Shown here in pieces: positions 1 through 11,051 of a DNA stretch of 64,000 bases; position 1 is the stretch's first letter, and each line of letters begins with the position of its first letter. The translations under genes were made by a program, and so were the position numbers. This DNA comes from Thermothelomyces thermophilus ATCC 42464 (taxonomy: Eukaryota; Ascomycota; Sordariomycetes; Sordariales; Chaetomiaceae). The stretch spans positions 8,246,001 to 8,310,000 of the forward strand of contig NC_016472.1 of NCBI RefSeq assembly GCF_000226095.1, read 5' to 3'. The notes beneath the pieces were generated by a model that saw nothing but the letters and a program-made list of their open reading frames with translations, searched no databases and was not told the DNA's origin.

Positions 1-414
1 AGATCCGGGCAGCGTGATGATGACGGTCTGGTTCCTGACGCCGGCAACAGGGCGCGACATCATGGCAAATTGGGTGACTGCAAGCGAGGAAGAAAGCATG
101 GCGTGGACGAGCCCCGGGGCTTGCTTGTGCAGGAGGACCGAGACGGCCTCCGGAGTGTGGTCGGCCGCCGCAAACCCGGTGCCGCCGGTGGTGATAACCA
201 GGTTGACCGGGTGAGCAACGTCCGTCCATAGCGTGATCTGGCGCTGGATCTGGGTGGCTACGTCGCTCACAATCCTGGTGTCGACGACATTCCAGCGCCC
301 CCCGCCCTCTTGCTCGAATACTTGGCGTAGTGCGGCATCGGCTTCGTCGGTGGAGGGGTCCTTGGCAGCTGTTGTCGAGACGACCAGGATAGCCGCCTTG
401 AGAGGTTCTGACAT
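1..414 (-). CDS. cnxE: Molybdopterin biosynthesis protein, MogA/MoaB-like N-terminal part (partial, gephyrin/CnxE type)
   Basis: The first 138 residues of a protein read leftwards from the ATG at 412-414 with no stop, and run off the window edge. Residues 75-80 (TTGGTG) and 85-90 (DHTPEA) are the hallmark of the MoaB/MogA (MPT-binding) fold, which adenylylates molybdopterin on the way to molybdenum cofactor. In fungi this domain is normally the N-terminal half of a fusion with a MoeA domain (CnxE in Aspergillus, Nit-9 in Neurospora). Only the MogA-like part is inside the window, so the fusion is inferred from the family. The start is the first ATG of the open frame and is followed directly by the beta-strand AAILVVST typical of the domain start. 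Moco is needed by nitrate reductase and other molybdoenzymes. POP5 lies upstream on the opposite strand, about 1.1 kb away. Confidence 0.85.
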   Translation of the reverse strand, partial: MSEPLKAAILVVSTTAAKDPSTDEADAALRQVFEQEGGGRWNVVDTRIVSDVATQIQRQITLWTDVAHPVNLVITTGGTGFAAADHTPEAVSVLLHKQAPGLVHAMLSSSLAVTQFAMMSRPVAGVRNQTVIITLPGS

Positions 415-1572
415 TGCAAGTGCGGTATTAGACCTGGATGTTCGCGGATCTTTCCAAGCGGCAATTGACTGATTGTCAACGCCCGTCCACTTCGACACAC
501 CGAGCTTGGAGAGATGAGAAGGGAGCTCATAATGAAAGCTCACAGCGGGACCAGAGGATGCCCCCACCGAGTCCATCGAGCTAAGCCAACTGCCCCTCCA
601 TGACGCACAGCACGGGCCACTGCCGCCGCTGGTGGGCTCGTGCTGTTAGTGGGGACCCCACACAGCGGCCCGGAACGGGGCATACCGGTGTTCTCGCCGG
701 TCGGGGGTCTCAAACCCCGCAGGGTAAGTCGGCCTTCTACGCCTGGTCCCGGTAGAAGATACATCTGTCGTATGCGAATCGGAAAAGAATAGAGAAGTCC
801 GTCTTCGGGATCGTCGATGGCTCGATTGGGATGGCTGTGAGTTCAACAGAAGTTGGGATCCCACCTGAAGTCGAGGCGAAACACGCCTTCACCCGCAACG
901 ACCGCCTCTCGTGAATTAATCGGAAACCTGCAGGGACGCCGGTGATGGGACACGCAGTGCTGTGGGTAGTTGTACCCAAATTCAACCACGCATCCGCCTC
1001 GAGCTGTCCCTGTCCAACTCCAACCCGTGCTCAAAAGTTGCCGGACTCGGAAATTTTTTTGGGGTTTCTTCTCGAGTATCCTGCGGTGCAATTGGGCCCA
1101 TGCCACCTTCCTGGTCCGTACGTACACAGTACATCCTTGCCCCAAGTATTCAAGCCGACAAGTCACCTTGAATTTGACACTTCGAGGCAGGAATAAGCCG
1201 GCCAAGCTATTGCAAAATGCCTAGTCCGTAGTACCTTGATTGCTGGTGCTATGCCTTCCAATATGGCGGCACAAATGGCACCCACTGCACAGGCCATGAA
1301 TCGATTGCCCAGTACCTGCAGCGATCGTTTGCTGCATGCACCAGCTCACGGGCCCAATTTAATGAACATTTCACCTGCAATCATTTTGAATTTCAGCTCT
1401 TCGTGGACACTGTACACAGCGGCTTTATGAGAGCTTTCCAATGGATGACACAGCTACTCCGTACAACCCACGACTAATTGCAGCTAGCTAGCTTATCGAT
1501 AAGGTTACTATCAAACCCAGAAACCGAGCTGAGCACGAAGCGAAACCCCTCCGACAAACGAACGATCCCATC
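415..1572. other. Intergenic, divergent promoter region of cnxE and POP5
   Basis: No coding region or RNA gene is seen; the short open frames on both strands lack recognisable motifs. The segment contains one exact copy of the dispersed 9-mer TACTCCGTA at 1455-1463. It must hold the promoters of the two flanking genes, but I see no clear control element. Confidence 0.6.
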
Positions 1573-2247
1573 ATGGTGCGCCTCAAAGACCGCTACCTCC
1601 TGGTCAACATTATTTACACCGACGTGCCTGCCGGTCAGGCGAAGGGTCCGGTACCGGATCTGCTCCTCTACAACCAGCCAACGAGCAATGAGCTGAGGCC
1701 GCAGCTGCTGCTCAAGGGCATCCGCAACGAGGTGGCCGCCCTCTTTGGCGACTGCGGCTCGGGCGCCGTAGAGCGCAGCCTCCAAGGTACGCTCGCCGGC
1801 CAAATTGCCTTTCTTCTCATATTCCTACTCTACGAAGTTTGCCAGGCCGCCGGACTCCGCAAACTGACCAACGCCGCAGTGAAATACCTCTCCCCCGCAA
1901 CGTCCACCTTCATCCTGCGCGTCTCCCGCGCCCACTACCGCCTCGTGTGGGCGGCCCTGGCCTTCATGAACCGCGTGCCCATCCGCGACGGCCGGCCCTG
2001 CGTGTTCCGCGTCGTGCGCGTCAGCGGCACCATCCGCAAGGCCGAGGAAGAGGCCGTGCGCCGTGCTAAGCTGCTCATCCAGGCCGCCAAGGAGGAGATG
2101 GCTGGCAAGAGCTCGTCGACCGGCGCGCTTGGAGTCCTCCTGCGCAGTGACAACAACCGGGCTCGGGGTGCTGCCGCGCTGGTGGCGCGCAACGTCGACT
2201 CCGAGCCAGACGCCGAGGGCCAGGAAATGTCTGACGACGATGACTGA
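1573..2247 (+). CDS. POP5: RNase P/MRP subunit POP5
   Basis: Rpp14/Pop5 family protein, a shared subunit of ribonuclease P (tRNA 5' processing) and RNase MRP (rRNA processing) in the nucleus. The N-terminus MVRLKDRYLLVNIIY and the later blocks FILRVSRAHYRLVW and RVSGTIRKAEEEAVRRAK are diagnostic. The unspliced frame is open throughout, but residues 72-102 are unlike the family. They correspond to a 93-nt intron (1787-1879) with GTAC at its 5' end, an ACTGAC branch site and a GCAG acceptor. Exons 1573-1786 and 1880-2247 give 193 aa, close to usual fungal length, and join SLQ to VKYLSPAT. Because the intron is a multiple of three with no stop, retention would give a 224-aa isoform. The tail is acidic (MSDDDD). 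The stop lies only 43 bp from the stop of the convergent GPN2 gene, so the 3' UTRs probably overlap. Confidence 0.9.
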   Translation: MVRLKDRYLLVNIIYTDVPAGQAKGPVPDLLLYNQPTSNELRPQLLLKGIRNEVAALFGDCGSGAVERSLQGTLAGQIAFLLIFLLYEVCQAAGLRKLTNAAVKYLSPATSTFILRVSRAHYRLVWAALAFMNRVPIRDGRPCVFRVVRVSGTIRKAEEEAVRRAKLLIQAAKEEMAGKSSSTGALGVLLRSDNNRARGAAALVARNVDSEPDAEGQEMSDDDD

Positions 2248-2290
2248 ACGACGACCGGGGGGACCACGAATGGTGGGAAGTGTTTTTGTT

Positions 2291-3505
2291 TTACTTTTTC
2301 TTGCGCGTCACCCGAATACCGCTATTGGAAACCGGCATGCCCGACAAGGAACCAAGAGCATCGACACCCGACGACAACTCGGCCTGCGCCTCGGCCTGCG
2401 CCTGCCGGAGCTTTTCCTGCTCCTCCTCCTCCTTCCGCTCCAACTCGTCGTAGAAATCCTTGTTGTCCACCCACCGATCCTGGATATCCTGCACGTCCAG
2501 CAGCGACGACTCGTTCCGCATCGCCACCTGCCAGATGGTATCATTGGCCCCTTCGGCGCCGCCAAACACATAGCCGCTCGCCCGATCGATCACCCGCAGC
2601 AGGTGCATCATGCTCTTCTTGTTCTCCACCGCCAGCACCTCGAAGCTGACCAGCCCGAACCGTTCCACCAGGTCGGCCACCGCCTGGTTCAGCCGCCCAA
2701 ACTTTTCGCTGCGCAGCGCCGGCGACTCGGCCTCGAGGCACGGAATGAGGTACGACAGGTCCTGTACTTCGGTGTAGAAGTCAAGGTTGAAGGGCAGCGG
2801 GTCGTACGACGCGACTTTGTCAATCTTGGTCAGGACGTTGATGTGCGGGAGGTCAAGCTGCAGCATGGCGCGCAGCGCAAGGAGGAGGTTGGAAATGTAG
2901 AGCGAGGGCTGCGTCAGGCAGAAGGAGTCGGAGAGATGGACTGCTACGAGCTATTATTGTTTTGCCGGTCAGCATGCTATCCAGCGATTGATGCTCGTTG
3001 GGCGACGGAGGGGAGCCCTTTGTCTTATGCGTACCCTGTATCCCAATTTCTGCAGCCGGTAGAAGATGTTGCGCAGAGATGTGTGGTGGGTATAGAGCTC
3101 GACCTGACCGGGACAGTCGAACAAAATATAGTCCTCGCCTAGCTCTTTTAATCCCTCCTCCAGCCACTCAATGTTGTGTTCCAGCTCCTCCAGTGCGTAC
3201 AGGATCCCGCCGTTCGGTCCCAGGCGGTCGTCGGACATGATCTCCTCCAAGGTGACGAGGTTGCGGATGTCGAGCGCGCAGGGGTAGTTGGTGTGGTCGT
3301 TGGCCGGGTCGAGGTTAATGACGGAGCATTGTCGCCCGATGGCGCCCATGAACTGGTGCACTTTATTTTTGACAGTTGGCACGCAAGCATCAAAAGAGGG
3401 AGGTTCGGGGAGGTTCGGGGGGGGGGGGGGGTCAAGCTTACTGCCATCGCAATAGGTGCTCTTGCCCGCGCCGGGGCTGCCGATTACGAGCTGTCCGAAC
3501 GGCAT
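2291..3505 (-). CDS. GPN2: GPN-loop GTPase 2
   Basis: GPN2 is a small GTPase that acts with GPN1/GPN3 in cytoplasmic assembly and nuclear import of RNA polymerases. Exons 3505-3442, 3360-3035 and 2950-2291 give 349 aa, the usual size. Residues 1-21 carry the P-loop (GSPGAGKST). The family-defining GPN tripeptide is in GPNGGILYALEELEHN, switch motif DCPGQVELYTHH follows, and NVLTKID supplies the guanine-specificity T/NKxD. Junctions were placed by matching conserved GPN2 blocks: CDG-MHQFMGAIGR and KLGYR-LVAVHLSDS. Intron 1 (3441-3361, 81 bp) has a 15-nt run of C on the coding strand directly after its donor GTAAGC; intron 2 is 84 bp (3034-2951). A charged coiled-coil-like stretch (ELERKEEEEQEKLRQ) and basic RKKK tail end the protein. 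It is divergent from BUB3, 424 bp away. Confidence 0.92.
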
Positions 3506-3929
3506 CTCGAGCAGAATATTTGGTGTGCAAGGAGTTTATATGCTGAGGTTTTTGAATATAAAATTTATATACTACGGCAGAGCAACGTTCACGCACGATA
3601 ACATGGTGAAATGTAAAAGGCCGGAAGTAATCTGTATACGTGAGGACTGGAATGTTCGACGTCTTGGGAGGTGCTGCTATTCATGATCCCTTGTTGCCCC
3701 GCTAGTTAATAAATCAGCGCCATGCGCCCCTCGCTGACCATTGAGTGGGGGGGCCCGCAGCCAGCAGAAATTTAGCGGGGTCTCGCGGCAGAAATTCAAC
3801 CCTTGTTTACCTCTGGCCATGTTGCCCCAGCTTCCGTGCGTGCATTGGCCGTTGCAACTCCCAAGCTGTCGGGAGCTCCGCTAGTCAACTCGGAAGTGCG
3901 CGCCCTCTGCCAGCGAGAGCCCGATTGTA

Positions 3930-5201
3930 ATGGCGCCAGGTGCGCACCATCATCTCCTAGCTTCTCTGGGTTCGTGTGAAACTGACGAGAATCGTACAGC
4001 GACGCAATTCGAAGTGGCGCAACCGCCCAAAGACGCCATCTCTGCCATCAGCTTCGCACCCGGTTCATCCAGGCGCCTGCTCGTATCATCATGGGACAGG
4101 AACGCGTACCTCTACGAGATTTCGACAGGGGGGGATGAGGCAAAGCTGCTAGGGAGCTTTGAGCATCGCGCGCCGGTGCTAGGCGGGTGCTTCGGCGCGG
4201 ACGAGAACGAAGCATTCACGGCGGGCATGGATCACCAGGTCAAGAGGTCGGTTGTTGCATTGATGACGGACCCGAGATACCGGAGGGTAGGAGCAATGAC
4301 TAACCATACTACTATTAATAGGATTGATCTGTCAACCGGAGAACAAACCGTCATGAGCAAGCATACCGCTCCCGTCCGCTGCGTCGTCTACAGCGCCGAA
4401 CACTGTCCGTCCCGCCCGCTTTCTCACCACCCCTCCCTCTCTTTCTCTGCCCCCCATCGGTGACCAACAGCTGACCATTCCTCAGCCCTCCTCATCTCCG
4501 CCTCTTGGGACTGCACCCTCAACGTCCACTCCACGGCCAATTCCTCCCAACAACCCCTCACTCTCCCGCTGCCCGGCAAACCGCACGCCTTGGCCGCAAG
4601 CCCAACCAAACTCGTCGTGGCCATGACCGCCCGGCTCGTGCACATCTACGATCTTCCCGCGCTCGCATCTGCCCTGGCCTCGTCCGACCCGAAACCCCCG
4701 CAACCTTGGCAGCAGCGCGAGTCCTCCCTCAAGTTCCTCACCCGCGCCGTGGCCTGCATGCCCAACGACGCCGGGTACTCGACGTCGAGCATCGAAGGGA
4801 GAGTGGCGGTGGAGTGGTTCGAGGACAGCGCCGAGTCACAGGCGCGCAAGTACGCCTTCAAGTGCCACCGGCAGGCGGCGCCCGAAGAGGAGGGCGGCGG
4901 CGACGTCGTCTACCCCGTCAATGCACTCGCCTTCCACCCCATCCACGGCACGTTCGCGTCCGGCGGCGGCGACGGCACTGTCGCCCTGTGGGATGCTGAG
5001 GCCAAGCGCCGCATGAGGCAATATCAGAGGTTCCCCGAGAGCGTGGCTGCCCTGGCCTTCTCCGCCGACGGGCGGTTCCTCGCCATCGGCGTGTGCCCTG
5101 GGTTTGAGACGGGTATGGAGGATTACAGCGGGGAGGGCCGCACAAAGCTCTTCATTCGGGAGCTGGGAGAGACGGAGGCCAAGGGAAAGGGGGCGAAATA
5201 G
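3930..5201 (+). CDS. BUB3: Spindle assembly checkpoint WD40 protein BUB3
   Basis: Seven-bladed WD40 propeller that recruits Bub1 and Mad3/BubR1 to kinetochores. Exons 3930-3939, 4000-4246, 4322-4404 and 4486-5201 give 351 aa. The first coding exon is only 10 nt (ATG GCG CCA G); splicing a 60-nt intron with an ACTGAC branch site gives the start MAPATQFEVAQPPKDAIS, as expected for fungal Bub3. The second intron has the branch GACTAAC and joins DHQVKR to IDLSTGEQTV. The third joins YSAEH to SLLISASWD. The C-terminal half contains the Bub3-type blocks SSIEGRVAVEWF, ALAFHPIHGTFASGGGDG, SADGRFLAIG and a KLFIREL end. The first intron is a multiple of three and has an in-frame open version, so an automatic call may include it. 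Confidence 0.92.
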
Positions 5202-5589
5202 TCGTGCGACGGGTGACGAGGATTCTGTATGGGTATAAAGACGGTTCGGCGGTTTGGCGTTGGGAGGGAAATCTACGCTTGATTCTCTTTTCTCCTTTTC
5301 ACTTGTGGAACGCCGGGTGTCATGCAATATCGTGACTGACTAGTAGATCTGGGATATGATGTTTCAGTGGCCGATGGTGAGCTGGGATTGCGACATCTGC
5401 GTCTGGTGTAGATCAGCGAGGCTCGTAGCTACGGCGTATGTTGAAACCAAACCCCAACCCCCCCCGCCCCCCCCCCCCCCCCCGGCGGTTCCATCCCGTC
5501 AGTTGACACATTGTGTAAGAAAAGCCAGCCTCTGACCGGACTGAACCCTTTGGATTTTATTTTTCCACGGCAATTTCCCTGCGGCAAGC
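5202..5589. other. Intergenic between convergent BUB3 and an orphan gene; C-rich tract
   Basis: Shared 3' region with no gene. It contains a nearly pure cytosine tract at about 5455-5483. Confidence 0.6.
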
Positions 5590-7333
5590 TTACTGCGTGT
5601 TGACTCTCCGCAGTGCTCGCTGCGACAGCCCAAGCCCTGGGCTAAAAGGAGCGAGGCCGGGTCGTGGTTTGGGCGAAACGGACCTCGCCATGTTTTTGAA
5701 GCGGTACGGTGGACTATCCGAAACCTTCGTTATCCCGCTGTTTCCGTCATCTTTTGACGGTATCTTGTGAAGTTTTATGCCTGTGCGCGGTCTGTTCTGT
5801 GCATCATCGTCACTTCTCTCGACAATGATCACGTCGACTTGCTCGTCACCATCGAGGGTTTCTTGCGTACTGCAGGCTGGTGGCTGGTTCCCCTCAGTGA
5901 TGAGGGCTTCGTGCTGGTGTTCTATAGCGTGTCCACTCGCCTGGACATGTCCCGAGCGCTCGCTGATGATTTCTCGTTCCGCCTTGGTGCTCGCTACTTC
6001 ATCAAGCGTGGAAGCGCTTTTCTTCGCTGGGTCTGCAAGCCCCATTGTGGGTTTTGCTTGTTGATTTGGGTCTTTCGGGCCCAGAACACGACGGACTTTC
6101 TTCTTCGGAGCTGGCACGAATGAGTTGTCATCTCTGTGTGCTCTACACGCAGCTCGCTTCCGCTCTGCAGCAGGCAGCTCTGACTGGGTGAGATCGAGAA
6201 TGCCCACATGAGGGCTAGTGAATGTCATCTTCCCATTTCGAGCCAAGAGGTTAGAGCCGTTCGGCTTGGCCTCACGCCCAGAGAAGCCATCGCCCGGTTG
6301 ATAACGCAATGATGGGTCTGCCTTGCCGACTTGGGGTATCTTCTCCAGCTGCTTGTAGCCCTTGGCCTCGATCCTGTCGAAAATGAGGAAGGGGCGCCGT
6401 CGTAGGCTCCTCGTTCCATTTCCTGTCCGCCGGTCGTGTTTAAGGTTGTAGTTCAGAGGCCGCTGAGCGAGGAATACAAGGTCGTCCTCAGTTTCGTCTT
6501 TAGGATCTGATTCATCTTGTTCGGAAAAACTAGGTGTAGTTCGAATGTGTCTGGGCGGAGAGACAGGCGAGGTGACTAGAGGCCTGGTTAGAACGGCATC
6601 TTGTTCACTAGTGTAACCTCATAGCCAAACCTGGGCAACACACCTTCATCTTCCTTGTCAGTGCCCGATAAGCTATCTGCAATCCCGGGCTTGGAGGAAG
6701 CGTGCACGAGTGTCTCGTCGCTATAAATAACTCGGTCGCCACAATCCTCCACTTGTTCTGCTTGAGCAACCAAGGGTTCAGCTAGCCGACTTGCCAACTC
6801 TGGCTCTAGCTCCCAACTCTCAGTGTTGCCAACCTGAATGTTCCGAGACGTAGCACAGGTGCTGGCGGGAAGGCTTCTGTTTGAGACAGGTTTGAGTGAG
6901 GGGAGGGAGAAGGTCCGGTTGCTTCTCCCCTTGTGTGAGTAGGTTCGTTGCGGTCTGTTTCTTGTGGAACTGACGAAAATCTGCTGCATATCCTGGTTCT
7001 GGCTGGATTCCATCTGCGACAGATCTATTTCAGGTTGCAACTTAACCGGGACGCACTCAGACATGTCCAGAATTCGGGCGTTTGTGCCCCAAGAGCAACG
7101 ATGCTAGGTCGAATACAACGACTGGCGGCATCTGAATGCACGCAACATGGCAAAGATAAAAAAACGTCTTCCAAATACTGTGGTATTGTGTGCACGGTAG
7201 GTGCCATGGTTTCGAAAATGTCTTGGAGGAAAGAGCGGCCAGCATGCGTTCGCAGTGATGCAACTTCTTCCTTTTCGAGGAGAGTTTCATCAGAGTATGT
7301 AAGGTACCTATGTTCACCGTGACCTACTTACCT
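5590..7333 (-). CDS. Unrecognised protein, probably nuclear; N-terminal exons uncertain
   Basis: I do not recognise the family. The C-terminal exon 6575-5590 and the exon ending at 6644 are linked by a clear 68-bp intron (6643-6576; donor GTGTGT, branch TTCTAAC, acceptor CTCTAG) in matching phase. The joined text reads DKEDE-VTSPVSPPRHIRT and runs to the stop after RVNTQ. Upstream, a second frame is strongly protein-like from about 7333 to 7025 (YSDETLLEKEEVASLRTHAG, then FETMAPTVHTIPQYLEDVF). It probably joins the first block through an intron near 7032-6955, with GTTAAG as one possible donor, but no fit is compelling. The Met of MAPTVHT at 7207 has a strong ACCATGG context and could be the start; more exons to about 7606 are also possible. 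The C-terminal half is basic, Ser/Pro-rich and disordered-looking, with KKKVRRVLG as a possible nuclear signal. Confidence 0.5.
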
Positions 7334-7948
7334 CAATAGATTTTCCAACGCGTCTGTCTATCAGCTATACGGGAATGCACTAGGTAATCAAGCGTTGCTT
7401 CGACGACTAAACGCGGCTTTTCGTTCGAGTTTACGAGTTCGTTTTGGGCATCTAAGAACGCCAAGGCGTATGTGCCAGTCGAGTATGTACCACGTCAATC
7501 GTTTGCGGCCAAATCAGGAACACATTTGGAGGGCTGACAAGAAGAATGTGCCTATTAATTCTTCGGTCTTATCATACTCCGTAAAGGTAGTCGTAGTGAC
7601 CGGCATTTCGCATGTGCGAGCGGCAAGACCCAGGGATTGAATCGCTTGAACAGCAGTTCAGCAGGTCAGGCAGTTACGGTAGTTAGTTACCCTTTCGGGA
7701 TTCGGCTTGTCTCCTATTGGTCCTGTTTGCGGGCCGGGGATGTTTGCGAAATTCACCATGGAGCGGCATGCAAGGACGGACGTACTGTACATACAAGTGG
7801 ACGTTAACTACGAATAGCATAGCTATATATCATTTCCAACTCTATATTCCGTACATCCCAAACATTCACTCCCGCGTCTCTCGGCATGAGCCATATTCAT
7901 ACACAACACACAAACACATGCTATATACACAAGATTCTGCGGTGCTGA
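7334..7948. other. Between orphan gene and MDV1; possible upstream exon of the orphan
   Basis: An open minus-strand frame from about 7494 to 7336 reads plausibly as protein (AQNELVNSNEKPRLVVEATL...). It ends at a TGA two bases before a strong GTAAGT donor, so I could not connect it. A 9-mer TACTCCGTA lies at 7575-7583. MDV1 ends at 7949. Confidence 0.35.
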
Positions 7949-10201
7949 TCAGCATGTCCAGACACCAACAAAACCGTCCCGGCGGCCTTCGACAAGGTAT
8001 CCATCGCGAACACGCACGCGCTCCACGATGGCGGGCGTCTTGCCCTGGTCGGCCTCGGCGATGCCCGCGCCGCAGTCCCAATGGCGCCCCTCGACCTTGT
8101 CGTACACTTTGACGACGTCCTCGCCAGCGGCACACACAATGCGGCGAGTGTCAAACATCATGCTCGTGATGGGGTTGTCGTATGCGTAGGCGTCATATAT
8201 CGACCCAGTGCGGAGGTCCCATATCTGCAGCGCCAAGCACTAGCATCAGTTTCCGTTCATTTTTAATTCCTTTTTGGGGAGAGGGAATGGTGGGAAGGAA
8301 AGAAAAGGGAGAAAAAAAAAGAGTAGAGAAAAACCCACCCGTATACTCCTGTCCAAGCTGCCCGTGACCAAGTGCACGTCGTCGAATTGCAGGCATGTCA
8401 CCGGCCCCGTGTGGCCCACCAGGCTGCGCGACACCTGGCCGCTGCGAAGATCCCACAGGCGAACCATGCCATCCGCCGTGCCGCATGCCAGCGCCGACTC
8501 GAACACCTGCAGCGCCCCAACAAAGTCCGCCGACATGTCGGCCGCGCGGGTGGTCTGGCGCCAGGTGCCCTCGCTCGCGGAGAGAACCGAGGCCTGGGCG
8601 GCCGCCCACATGACGTCCAGCGTCTGCACGCACCGGCCCTTCTCCAGATCCCACTGCCGCAGCGTCTTGTCCGCCGAACCGGAGACGAGCACGTTATCCC
8701 GGAAGTGCAGCGCGGTGATCTCGTCGAGGTGTGCCTGCAGCGTGAAGAGCGGGCAGTCGGCCATGCTGCCGGCGGGCGGGTCGACGGGCTGGTCGTCGGG
8801 ATTCCCGAAAGCAATCGCGTCCTCATCGTCCTCCTCCTTGCCGAAGTGGCTGCCCTGGGGGTCGTAGTGTGCCTTGCTAAGGTCCCACAGCCGGATTGTG
8901 GCGTCCATGGAGCCGGTCGCGAGAAAGTTGTCCTCGACCTGCAGCGTGCGGACCGATGCGGTGTGACCTTCTAGCAGGCCGATGCAGCGCCCCGCATTAA
9001 GATCCCATACCCGGACCGAGTCATCCATCGCGGCAGAGACCATCAGACCAAAAGGAGCATCGAAGTCGAGGGCGGTAATGCTGTCGTGGTGTGCGCGCAA
9101 CGAGCGGATCATGGTGCCGGGCTGGAAGTGCTCGTGGAGGATGGGCATCGATTTCCGCCGGATGCTGCGCAGTTTCTTCTTGGAGGGCGTGCTATTTGCC
9201 GAGGGGAGCTTCTCGTAAACGGATTGGGACATGAATCCAGGCGCGTCCCCCTTTTCTGACGCTGCGTCGTCTTCTGATCTCGTGGGCGTCCGCAAGGCCG
9301 CCGACTCGGCCTCGACGGCCAGCTCTAGTGCCTCTTCCAACCTCCCCTCGACGTCCACGACTGCCCCAAGTGTCAGAATTGCCGTCCTGGCGCCCGCGCA
9401 GGCAGAGTTTAGGGGGACACCTACTGTCATGCTCAAGCAATGCCTCGTCCTGCTCCAGGTTCGCCAGCCGTTCCAGGAGTATTCTGCGCATCCCGGTCAA
9501 GTTCTCGATCTTGGCATCGATCTCGCGAATCTCGCTGCTCGCCATGTTCTTGCGGATCCCAAGCATCTCCAACTCATGCATCATGGACGCCTTCTCCTTC
9601 TTGAGCTTCTGCACCGTCTCGGGGCTCCCGTCGGGCGTCGTCGGCCCTTCGTCTAGCAACCTCCTCCCCCTCGAAACGCGCCGCCTGTGTTTTTTGCCCT
9701 CCTCGGTGAAGTCCGGGAAGCTCGCCTGGAAACCCTGAAACAGCGAGTATGTCTGCTCGCCCTCGGGTATGTTCTGCAGCAGCTCGTCCGGCACATATGC
9801 GAGCGCTCGCGACTGGATCTCCTTGGTCGACAGGCGCGATCGCACCATGTCAGTCGGCGTCGTGCGTGCCATCGAGAAGACGCTCCGCTGTAGCCCCGGC
9901 TTTCGCAGCTGGCGGTGTACCTCGGTCATGGCGGTCTTGTAGGTCGGGTTCGAGGCGGGATCGTTTCGTGTCGCTATCAGATGCGAAGCTGTGGAGGTTA
10001 CTTTGCGGCCGAATGCCTCGAGTCCTCGCGTCTGCCATTTGTCCCGGCTACGGTTAGCTCCTCGCCGTAAATGTGGTGGTGCGTTGTGCTCAATGCCCGG
10101 GGCACGGGCGTCGATGGTCATGCGCTCACAGATATCACCGAGGACTCGTCGTCAAATGACGACAGGTCCGGAAAGTCATTGTCGTGCCCCGAATCGTCCA
10201 T
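7949..10201 (-). CDS. MDV1: Mitochondrial division protein 1 (WD40 adaptor)
   Basis: Mdv1 bridges the outer-membrane anchor Fis1 and the dynamin Dnm1 during mitochondrial fission. Exons 10201-10130, 10031-9425, 9360-8339 and 8224-7949 give 658 aa. The short first exon encodes an acidic start ([18 protein letters not shown]) and splices to [19 protein letters not shown], the conserved Mdv1 N-terminus. The 98-bp intron has donor GTGAGC and a GCTAAC branch site. A coiled coil follows at about residues 165-240 ([20 protein letters not shown] to [29 protein letters not shown]). The rest is WD40 repeats, seen as SVRVWDL, TIRLWDL, TLRQWDL, MVRLWDL and [12 protein letters not shown], ending VGVWTC. 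All junctions keep phase. An automatic model starting at 10121 (MTIDARAP) would read into intron 1 and miss the true N-terminus. Divergent from ARO7. Confidence 0.92.
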
Positions 10202-11051
10202 TCGTGGGCACAGCAAAGAGAAAAAAAGTTTTTCCCCCTTTGGCCCGCTCGATCAGTGAGCCTGGAGAACGCGCTTGGAGGGGCGAATAACCCAAGTGGC
10301 GTCTGGAATGGGAACACGAGGTTCAATTGTTGGATGGAGGCGTTTGGGAGCCGTTGCCGTCGTCTCTGATAGCTTGGGTCTTTTTTTGCGCAGTGATTGG
10401 AGCAACGCGTGCCCCTCGAGGACAGCAATGCGCTGGCTGCGTAGTTACAAAATTGTTAGGCCGGCAATCATGCGCTCGGCGCGCCGGAGCTTGGCTCGCT
10501 GCAGGGAGCTAGACAGGGACCGGCACCTGGGGTCTCGGTTTCCAGCCGGGGTTACAACTCCCTACGCTCACTACGGAGTACCTACCCTCGCTGACTATCT
10601 ACCTACCCAGGCACCTAAGGTGGATCTACCGAGTGAACACAGCACTGGACCACGATTGGACTGTATTGGCCACCCTGGTTGCAAATGACTCGGCTGGATC
10701 AAAATACCAATACTCCGTACATACATGTGTAAGATCGCTAGAGTACGGACTACTTTGTAGACAATGGGGTAACCGCGGAGAATCCGAGTTGGAAACTGCG
10801 TATCCGTATGTCGGACTCGGTGCTTCGCAACTGCATACTGCGTACATAGCATTTCATGGAGTGCGTATTGATCGGTGCGTCACTCGTGCATCCGCGGCTG
10901 CTCCGATTCGGAGCCGGTACCTGAAAAGAAATGATTTAAAACTGGCGGGAAAGCCAGCTGGGTCAACACCACAAAACTTTTCTGCCTCATCACCTCAACC
11001 TGGATTTAAGGCCGGGTCAAATAACTATAGAATCCAAAGCCCACTGTCGCC
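10202..11051. other. Divergent promoter region MDV1/ARO7 with two dispersed 9-mers
   Basis: No gene is seen. TACGGAGTA at 10572-10580 and its complement TACTCCGTA at 10711-10719 face each other 130 bp apart, and the second runs into ACATACATG. Confidence 0.6.

Noticed and set aside
655-740. Inverted GGGGTCT/ACCCC segment resembling a small structured RNA
   Set aside because: Pairing is limited to a few GC-rich bases and no known RNA motif is present.
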